Below are positions 6,495 to 10,708 of a DNA stretch of 10,708 nucleotides, one piece after another. This DNA is from Candidatus Sigynarchaeota archaeon (lineage in GTDB: Archaea > Asgardarchaeota > Lokiarchaeia > Sigynarchaeales > Sigynarchaeaceae), in NCBI GenBank assembly GCA_030587525.1, contig JAUQYW010000554.1, forward strand, positions 1-10,708, in the 5' to 3' direction. The notes under the pieces are model-generated. The model was not told the origin of the DNA. It did no database searches and saw only the letters and a list, made by a program, of their open reading frames with translations. Every line of letters begins with the position of its first letter. Positions within the stretch are counted from its first letter, which is position 1. The position numbers were made by a program, and so were the translations under genes.

Positions 6495-7277
6495 GAGTTT
6501 CCTGTAGCGTGCGTTGGCTATCGACCATGCCAGGTCAAGCTCGTTCTGGGAGATGTTCTTGTCCTTCTGTTTCATCGTTTTCTTAATATCCTTGAAGTTA
6601 TCAAGGCCCTGGTAGATAAAATTTAAAATCAAGTTCGTATATAAGAAAATGCTCGAGATCTTTTTCTTAAAGTCGGTCTTTTGTTGCTCAATGTTCCTGA
6701 TGCCCATGCACTCCTTCAAGATCTCCCGCTCGATCTTGACCTTCTCGTCCCTGAACGGGTTGTTCTTGACCACGGAAAAATCGAGGTCGATCACGAGGTT
6801 TGGCTGGTATTGCAAGGGGTTCTGGTGTTCGTACTCGTCCTTGGACATGATCTCGATCGCATCCGCAGAATCCGCCAATTCCTGCTCGAAGAGGGATATG
6901 AAATTGATAAACAGCGATTTCAAGATTTGCTGGTCGCTCCCGACGAGAATCGCCTTCTGGTTCAAGAGAATCGCGCGCATGGCGTATGCAAAGGGTTCCT
7001 CGCCGAACATCTTGACGATGCCCGGGAGGCTATAGTTCTGGATTTGAGTGGTGTCAACAGCCGTAGTCGTGACATCAAAATCGCTGCGCTGGTATCCCCG
7101 AATCGCAAAGTTCTTATCAACGAAGATGTGAAAGCTATGGCCGCATTGCGCGTTGATGGCGATCGTTGACACGCCTTTCACGTTCTCCTTGATGATTCTA
7201 GTTGGAACGCCTACTTCTTGTTTAACATTGCATACCGGACATTGAACGTTTATTGCACGTTTATCTTCTTCAGCCAT
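6486..7277 (-). CDS. Zinc-ribbon protein with DENN/longin-like segment
   Basis: The 263-residue protein opens with a probable zinc ribbon: CPVC (13-16) and CGHSFH (45-50), flanked by strands and followed by IFVDKNFAIRGYQRSDFDV (51-69). Residues 94-130 (FAYAMRAILLNQKAILVGSD, then a long helix) faintly recall the core of cDENN domains, in which a helix, a strand ending in VG/VSSD and a second helix follow one another. This match is tentative. The C-terminus is helical and lysine-rich. A regulator or adaptor for small GTPases would fit an Asgard genome but is inference. ATG 7277 is preferred; TTG 7325 would add 16 residues that do not look folded. There is no Shine-Dalgarno site. Confidence 0.75.
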   Translation of the reverse strand: MAEEDKRAINVQCPVCNVKQEVGVPTRIIKENVKGVSTIAINAQCGHSFHIFVDKNFAIRGYQRSDFDVTTTAVDTTQIQNYSLPGIVKMFGEEPFAYAMRAILLNQKAILVGSDQQILKSLFINFISLFEQELADSADAIEIMSKDEYEHQNPLQYQPNLVIDLDFSVVKNNPFRDEKVKIEREILKECMGIRNIEQQKTDFKKKISSIFLYTNLILNFIYQGLDNFKDIKKTMKQKDKNISQNELDLAWSIANARYRKLLK

Positions 7278-7282
7278 CACGG

Positions 7283-7369
7283 TCACAAATACTGGATTTT
7301 CATTTGTTGTAATTCCGGCCAACAAGAATCACGGGTTGGACAAGATCTGGACCCGTTATTACTCGGCAT
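7283..7369 (-). CDS. Possible 28-codon upstream ORF in the zinc-ribbon gene leader
   Basis: On the minus strand an ATG at 7369, close to the start expected from the TATA-like box at 7397-7411, opens a 28-codon frame beginning MPSNNGSRSCPTRDSCWPEL. Its TGA (7285-7283) lies five bases before the main ATG. This could be a leader peptide with reinitiation, or chance. Confidence 0.25.
   Translation of the reverse strand: MPSNNGSRSCPTRDSCWPELQQMKIQYL
7331..7356. repeat. Inverted repeat ACGGGT...ACCCGT in the leader
   Basis: Perfect six-base arms at 7331-7336 and 7351-7356 enclose a 14-base loop. The repeat lies inside the predicted 5' leader of the zinc-ribbon gene, so it could act as an RNA hairpin or an operator. 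Confidence 0.4.
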
Positions 7370-7393
7370 TGATGTAATAGAATTACGACTTCA

Positions 7394-7420
7394 ACTAATA
7401 TAAATATAATTAGACTAATA
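7394..7420 (-). promoter_or_regulatory. AT-rich promoter with palindrome and direct repeat
   Basis: The minus strand reads TTATATTTATATT (TATA-like, about 7397-7411). The perfect palindrome ATTAGACTAAT (7409-7419) overlaps the TATA box, and ACTAATA occurs at 7394 and again at 7414, 20 bp apart (two helical turns). A regulator bound here could block TBP. Confidence 0.4.
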
Positions 7421-7518
7421 TTCCTTTAATCTTTTAATCTTCCGCTTGTGGATTTTCCCCAATTTTTCACGATAAACAGACAGAATTGAAGATTTCCCTT
7501 TCCTTAACGGGATAAAGG

Positions 7519-7527
7519 CGATATAAA
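7519..7527 (+). promoter_or_regulatory. TATA-like box in the long intergenic region
   Basis: GATATAAATG on the plus strand would start RNA near 7547. That is just before the ATG at 7554 and about 230 bp before a hairpin plus T-run at 7752-7786. Confidence 0.42.
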
Positions 7528-7553
7528 TGTCTTTACGCATCGAGATCAAGTCG

Positions 7554-7694
7554 ATGCTCTCGTACGCGCGCGCGCATCACATCTCGTGCACAATTGGTTT
7601 CCCGGCGATGGCCATGCGGCTAGCGCGTGCATCGAGCGAGTTTTTCACGGGTGGTGGCACGTGGCGAATTCTGCCATGGATCGGTCTCGCGTGA
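7554..7694 (+). CDS. Possible small ORF (46 residues) in the 7278-7807 gap
   Basis: A frame running to TGA at 7692-7694 can start at ATG 7527 (55 residues) or at ATG 7554 (46 residues). The TATA-like box at 7519-7527 favours 7554 and a near-leaderless message. Codons (CTC, TCG, TAC, GCG, CGC, ATC, TGC) match local usage. The peptide (MLSYARAHHISCTIGFPAMA at its start) has no recognised family. A 17-codon frame follows, its ATG overlapping the TGA (ATGA). A non-coding RNA is an equal alternative. Confidence 0.3.
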   Translation: MLSYARAHHISCTIGFPAMAMRLARASSEFFTGGGTWRILPWIGLA

Positions 7695-7747
7695 TGCTGT
7701 TGCAGGGCTTTATGGGGGGCAACCGGGTGCATGTGGTTTATCATTAG
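7694..7747 (+). CDS. Possible 17-codon frame coupled to the small ORF
   Basis: This frame (MLLQGFMGGNRVHVVYH) overlaps the preceding stop by one base (TGATG). It may be the continuation of the preceding small ORF after a frameshift, or chance. Confidence 0.15.
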   Translation: MLLQGFMGGNRVHVVYH

Positions 7748-7751
7748 AACG

Positions 7752-7786
7752 AAAAAGGTACGCCTTCCCACCAAAACCTTTTTTTT
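7752..7786 (+). terminator. Hairpin plus T8 run
   Basis: AAAAAGGT (7752-7759) pairs perfectly with ACCTTTTT (7776-7783) across a 16-base loop, and the T-run is eight long (7779-7786). It lies between the small-ORF region and the 71-residue gene, and looks like a terminator for the RNA starting near 7547. Confidence 0.45.
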
Positions 7787-7807
7787 CGGGCTGGCTGATT
7801 CATTAGT

Positions 7808-8023
7808 ATGAGCATTCCACCTAATTTCATCGAATATCAACGCCGTGAATATTGTAAAGATATCAAGTGTCCCATTCAAATGCTGTTGAACAAGGAAGCC
7901 GAAAAATCGCCGAAATACGAGGAAATCCGTACAATTTGCGGCGCTAGCTGCATCCATTCGACGCATGAGTTCCACAAGTGGTTAACCGAAAAGGGGTACT
8001 TGATCATCCATCCCAAGCATTGA
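7808..8023 (+). CDS. Small four-cysteine protein (71 residues)
   Basis: The protein has two cysteine pairs, Cys16/Cys21 (YCKDIKCPIQ) and Cys44/Cys48 (ICGASCIHSTHEFHKW), plus several His residues, so it could hold zinc or an Fe-S cluster. The C-terminus (WLTEKGYLIIHPKH) reads like a helix followed by a strand. It looks like a compact, conserved archaeal small protein, but I cannot name a family. A strong plus-strand TATA box close upstream is lacking; TTTATCAT at 7737-7744 is possible. A T8 run follows about 33 bp after the stop. Confidence 0.72.
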   Translation: MSIPPNFIEYQRREYCKDIKCPIQMLLNKEAEKSPKYEEIRTICGASCIHSTHEFHKWLTEKGYLIIHPKH

Positions 8024-8056
8024 AAACTGGACAATAGTCTTAAAAAGTAACTTGCC

Positions 8057-8064
8057 TTTTTTTT
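8057..8064 (+). terminator. T8 run after the four-cysteine gene
   Basis: Eight T bases lie 33 bp after the stop codon at 8023 and directly ahead of the next promoter, typical of archaeal T-run termination. Confidence 0.5.
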
Positions 8065-8065
8065 C

Positions 8066-8075
8066 GTATATAGTA
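8066..8075 (+). promoter_or_regulatory. TATA-like box for the aldolase gene
   Basis: GTATATAGTA is centred about 40 bp before ATG 8110, giving a leader of about 14 bases. GAAGGTG at 8094-8100, nine bases before the start, is a moderate Shine-Dalgarno match. Confidence 0.45.
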
Positions 8076-8109
8076 TTTTTTAGCATAGTTAATGAAGGTG
8101 CAATGAAAA

Positions 8110-8934
8110 ATGTTGAATTCTTATCTCGATGTCGGGATTCAGAGCCGCATAAACCGCATTATCTCCCCGAAAGATAACCGTACGGTCATGCTGGCTATAG
8201 ATCACCCTTATTTTCAAGGACCAACAACCGGACTTCATGATATGAGCAAAACAATTAAAATGCTCATGCCGTATTGTGATTGCTTGATGACCACGCGTGG
8301 CGCGGTCCGCCACAACATTTCAGCCGACGTTCTCGGTTCCAAGCCCATTATGCTCCGCGTTACCGGGGGCAACAGCGTGCTCTTTGAGGAGCTCAGCGAC
8401 GAGCGCATCACGGTCACTATCAAGGAGGCAATCCGCATGGATGCTGCCGGCGTTGCCGTGAGCGTGTTCATCGGGTCACCCAATCAGCAACGCACGATCT
8501 TGAACCTCACGGACATGATCAACGAGGCGGAAGAGTATGGGATCCCCGTTCTCGCAGTGACCGCGGTTGGGAAGACCATGGCCCGCGATCTCCGGTATCT
8601 CGCTTTAGCATCCCGGATCTGCCAGGACGCAGGCGCCCGCATCATCAAGACTTATTATTGCGATGAATTCGACAAGCTGGTCAAGGCATGTGCTCCCACG
8701 CCCGTTGTCGTGGCGGGAGGAAAACATTCGAGCGCGCCCGAGGCATTAGAAATGGCCTATAAATCCGTCCAAGCTGGTGCAGTCGGTGTCGATATGGGCC
8801 GCAACATCTTCCAGGATGACAATCCTATCGGTATGATCAAGGCTGTCCGCGCCGTCGTGCACGATAATATGACACCGAAGGAAGCAATGGACATCTACCA
8901 GAGTTGCGCGGGCGAAGCGTGCAAGCTCGAGTAG
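8110..8934 (+). CDS. LsrF/DhnA-family class I aldolase or thiolase
   Basis: The 274-residue protein is a (beta/alpha)8 enzyme of the DhnA/FbaB class I aldolase group. It most resembles bacterial LsrF, as I recall its sequence: VGIQSRINRIISPKDNRTVM (8-27), AIDHPYFQGPTTGLH (29-43), IIKTYYCDEF (178-187), VVVAGGK (199-205) and GVDMGRNIFQDDNPIGM (226-242). Lys180 should form the Schiff base; Asp31 and the GGK and GRN loops bind substrate and phosphate. LsrF acts on the phosphorylated autoinducer-2 breakdown product, but no other lsr gene is present, so a different keto-sugar phosphate is likely. Archaeal relatives include fructose-bisphosphate aldolase and the 2-amino-3,7-dideoxyheptulosonate synthase of aromatic biosynthesis. 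It is followed by a dehydrogenase gene with its own promoter. Confidence 0.9.
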   Translation: MLNSYLDVGIQSRINRIISPKDNRTVMLAIDHPYFQGPTTGLHDMSKTIKMLMPYCDCLMTTRGAVRHNISADVLGSKPIMLRVTGGNSVLFEELSDERITVTIKEAIRMDAAGVAVSVFIGSPNQQRTILNLTDMINEAEEYGIPVLAVTAVGKTMARDLRYLALASRICQDAGARIIKTYYCDEFDKLVKACAPTPVVVAGGKHSSAPEALEMAYKSVQAGAVGVDMGRNIFQDDNPIGMIKAVRAVVHDNMTPKEAMDIYQSCAGEACKLE

Positions 8935-8950
8935 AAATTACTCTGGAATG

Positions 8951-8974
8951 TACTATTTTATTTTATTTGTTTTC
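8951..8974 (+). terminator. T-rich tract after the aldolase gene
   Basis: A run of TATTTTATTTTATTTGTTTT-type sequence lies 17-40 bp after the stop, immediately before the TATA-like box of the next gene. Confidence 0.45.
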
Positions 8975-8983
8975 CATATAATT
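8975..8983 (+). promoter_or_regulatory. TATA-like box for the alcohol dehydrogenase gene
   Basis: CATATAATT is centred 25 bp before ATG 9004, so the transcript would be leaderless. This favours ATG 9004 over GTG 8989. Confidence 0.5.
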
Positions 8984-9003
8984 CGATCGTGGGCGAAATC
9001 CTC

Positions 9004-10059
9004 ATGAAAGCAGCAGTGTATTACAAAAATAGCGATGTCCGGATTGAAATGGTCGATGATTTTCCCGCGGATGCGGGCGAGGTCAAAGTCAAGGTTATGG
9101 CCTGCGGCGTCTGTGGTTCGGATGTCATGGAATGGTATCGCATTAAAAAAGCTGGAAGACCTAATGGCATCGGAGCGTTCGGCCATGAATGCACGGGCAT
9201 CGTTACCGAAGTGGGCTCGAAGGTTACCAAGAAAGTGCAGGTTGGCGATCGCGTGGTCGTCACCCATCACGTGCCGTGCAACACGTGCAACGCGTGCGTG
9301 ATCGGGCACACGACGGCTTGCCAAACGCTGCAGTCCACCAAGTTCAAGAACAACTACGGGGCGTATGCGGAATACGTGGTACTCCCTGAAATCAACGTTG
9401 ACAGGGGCATTTTCAAGCTGCCAGATTCCGTTTCCTTCGACGAGGGCACCTTCGTGGAACCTCTCGGCTGTGCAATACGGGGGCAGCAATGGGCGTCGCC
9501 GGCCGGCGGGAAATCCGTGCTCATCATCGGAGCCGGCCTCAGCGGGCTGCTCCACCTCCAAGCCGCCCGTTCAAACGGCGCCGGGTTCATTGCTATTTCG
9601 GACATCAACACGGACAGGCTCAAGGTTGCAACGAAATTCGGCGCGGATGCAACCATCGTCGGGACGGAGGACGTTCCCAAGAGATTCAAGGAGCTGAACG
9701 GCGGGTGGGGTGCCGACGTGGTCATCATGACCGCTCCCGTGCCGACGTGCGTGAAGCAATCCCTGGACGCGGTCGGCGCCGGCGGGACTATCTTGTTCTT
9801 TGCCCCGACGAACCCCGAGGTCAACTCGGAGATCAACATCTGGAATTTGTGGCAAAAAGAGGTCACGATCACGCATTCCTACGCTGCCGATTTCAAGAAC
9901 CTGCAAACGGCCTTGAGATGGATCCAGCACAAGAAGGTCAACGTGAAGGATATGATCACGCACGTTTTCCCCCTGGACAAGACGCAAGACGGGTTTATGC
10001 TCACCGCCCAGCCCAAGAATGGCAGCTTGAAGGCCATCATCCACCCGCAAGAAAAGTGA
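9004..10059 (+). CDS. Zinc-dependent medium-chain alcohol/polyol dehydrogenase
   Basis: The 351-residue protein is a complete medium-chain dehydrogenase of the threonine/sorbitol dehydrogenase type. It oxidises an alcohol or polyol, or reduces the matching ketone or aldehyde, with a nicotinamide cofactor. Catalytic zinc ligands are Cys37 (CGVCGSD), His61-Glu62 (FGHE) and Glu152 (EPLGC). The structural zinc site is complete: Cys92, Cys95, Cys98 and Cys106. The Rossmann fold has GAGLSG (176-181), and Asp200 at the end of the second strand (ISDIN) points to NAD rather than NADP. The substrate is not readable. Its place after the aldolase suggests a keto-sugar or polyol pathway. The ATG at 9004 starts at the usual MKAAVYY and is leaderless by promoter spacing. 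Confidence 0.92.
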   Translation: MKAAVYYKNSDVRIEMVDDFPADAGEVKVKVMACGVCGSDVMEWYRIKKAGRPNGIGAFGHECTGIVTEVGSKVTKKVQVGDRVVVTHHVPCNTCNACVIGHTTACQTLQSTKFKNNYGAYAEYVVLPEINVDRGIFKLPDSVSFDEGTFVEPLGCAIRGQQWASPAGGKSVLIIGAGLSGLLHLQAARSNGAGFIAISDINTDRLKVATKFGADATIVGTEDVPKRFKELNGGWGADVVIMTAPVPTCVKQSLDAVGAGGTILFFAPTNPEVNSEINIWNLWQKEVTITHSYAADFKNLQTALRWIQHKKVNVKDMITHVFPLDKTQDGFMLTAQPKNGSLKAIIHPQEK

Positions 10060-10068
10060 ACGCGGCGG

Positions 10069-10708
10069 TTACGCCTGGTCGTCCCGGTCCTCGTTTTTTC
10101 CCGGCTTGTAAAACCCGGGGTGGTAGAATTTCTTGTGGAAGTAACAATTTGCCTGGAATTTACAAAACACGCAATACTTGAGGGAGAACGCTGGCCGGCG
10201 CGTACCAAGCCAGAATTCCTTGTAGAATTTCATCATCTTCATGTATCGTTCCGTCTCGTACGGCACGTGGATGACGAGCTCCCCGAGGAGGCGATGATCG
10301 GCCTGGGAGATGTACTGGATCTTGGCATACTCCGACAATTTTTCGACGGGTAAATCTTTGCAATTCAGCTCCTTGTTGTAATTCTTCACGAGAAAGTAAT
10401 AGGTGAGCAATTGCATCTTGTTTTTCTTCTCGTGAAAGTAGGGGATGGTCGGTCGAGCACGGGTCTTGAATTCGAGCAGCGTGCCCGATGCGAGATCGAA
10501 TGCGTCAAAGGTGCCGCGGACCTTCAAGCCCGCGATCTCGCCAAGCATGGAATATTCCGTTATCTTCCCGTCGTGGATCGAAGCAAGCCGGTTCTGCTGG
10601 TACTTGTTCAAGTCCTCGATGCTGCGCCATTGCAAGAACGAGTTTCCCTTGCGAAACTCGTCAACGAGCGGGGACGTTTTTGTCCCGAACGCGAGCTCAT
10701 TGTGCATC
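10069..10708 (-). CDS. PD-(D/E)XK nuclease with Cas4-like cysteine cluster, N-terminus outside the window
   Basis: The visible part (212 residues from an ATG at the very edge, probably internal) has the nuclease core: GTFDAFD with Asp68, LLEFKTR with Glu79 and Lys81, and a helix with Gln99 and Tyr103 (QLLTYY). The C-terminus has Cys179, Cys182 and Cys188 (YCVFCKFQANCYF), the three C-terminal ligands of the 4Fe-4S cluster in Cas4/AddB-type enzymes. The fourth, N-terminal cysteine is not visible and could lie beyond 10708. Such enzymes cut DNA in repair or in CRISPR spacer acquisition. No cas genes or repeats are nearby, so a solo Cas4-like or RecB-like role is more likely. It converges on the dehydrogenase gene, nine bases away. 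Confidence 0.82.
   Translation of the reverse strand, partial: MHNELAFGTKTSPLVDEFRKGNSFLQWRSIEDLNKYQQNRLASIHDGKITEYSMLGEIAGLKVRGTFDAFDLASGTLLEFKTRARPTIPYFHEKKNKMQLLTYYFLVKNYNKELNCKDLPVEKLSEYAKIQYISQADHRLLGELVIHVPYETERYMKMMKFYKEFWLGTRRPAFSLKYCVFCKFQANCYFHKKFYHPGFYKPGKNEDRDDQA

Noticed and set aside
7564..7575. Alternating CG run (possible Z-DNA)
   Set aside because: The run is only about eleven bases and reads as Ala/Arg codons in the small frame; it is too short to stand alone.
7577..7975. A 132-codon minus-strand frame
   Set aside because: It covers the four-cysteine gene in antisense and runs through the hairpin and T-run; the plus-strand protein has far clearer motifs.
9489..10181. A 230-codon plus-strand frame over the dehydrogenase
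   Set aside because: It is a frame-shifted shadow with Arg/Gly/His-rich composition; the dehydrogenase frame has complete zinc and NAD motifs.
10069..10708. A CRISPR locus suggested by the Cas4-like gene
   Set aside because: No direct repeats with regular spacing and no other cas gene were seen in the window.

Overview
The window looks like a stretch of an archaeal genome of moderate GC content. Short TATA-like boxes lie 25-29 bp ahead of several ATG codons (leaderless-type starts), T-runs follow several genes, and the gene families fit: an archaeal PfkB-type kinase, an LsrF/DhnA-type class I aldolase, a DUF457 membrane protein and an AbrB-like domain protein. A coiled-coil protein with formin-FH1-like polyproline runs and a zinc-ribbon protein with a faintly DENN-like segment make an Asgard archaeon my best guess. 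That guess is inference, because no rRNA or other marker gene is present.

Left part (1-3322). A small winged-helix-like protein, possibly cut by the window edge, converges on a minus-strand cluster that reads right to left: PfkB sugar/nucleoside kinase, DUF457 membrane hydrolase-like protein, a 98-codon frame interrupted by a TGA at codon 8, and two related four-helix membrane proteins. The spacings (24 nt, 6 nt, 8-nt overlap, 1 nt) suggest one operon. Two of its genes have start problems: DUF457 appears to begin at a non-canonical ATT, and the small frame has the TGA.

Middle part (3323-7277). From a divergent promoter region a 457-residue coiled-coil / polyproline / coiled-coil protein is read to the right. 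It converges on a 491-residue protein with an AbrB-like hairpin domain, a helical middle and a long acidic tail. Between that gene and the next minus-strand gene there is a plus-strand TATA-like box, a perfect AGGAGG and two overlapping ten-codon frames. Next comes a 263-residue zinc-ribbon protein with a 28-codon upstream frame in its leader.

Right part (7278-10708). A gap of about 530 bp holds repeats, a promoter-like site, two overlapping short frames and a hairpin plus T-run. It is followed by a 71-residue four-cysteine protein, the LsrF-like aldolase, an NAD-type zinc alcohol dehydrogenase, and, convergent and cut by the window edge, a PD-(D/E)XK nuclease with a Cas4-like cysteine cluster. 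The aldolase, dehydrogenase and perhaps the PfkB kinase could serve a carbohydrate pathway, but the substrate cannot be read from the sequence. No tRNA, rRNA, CRISPR array or insertion sequence was seen.
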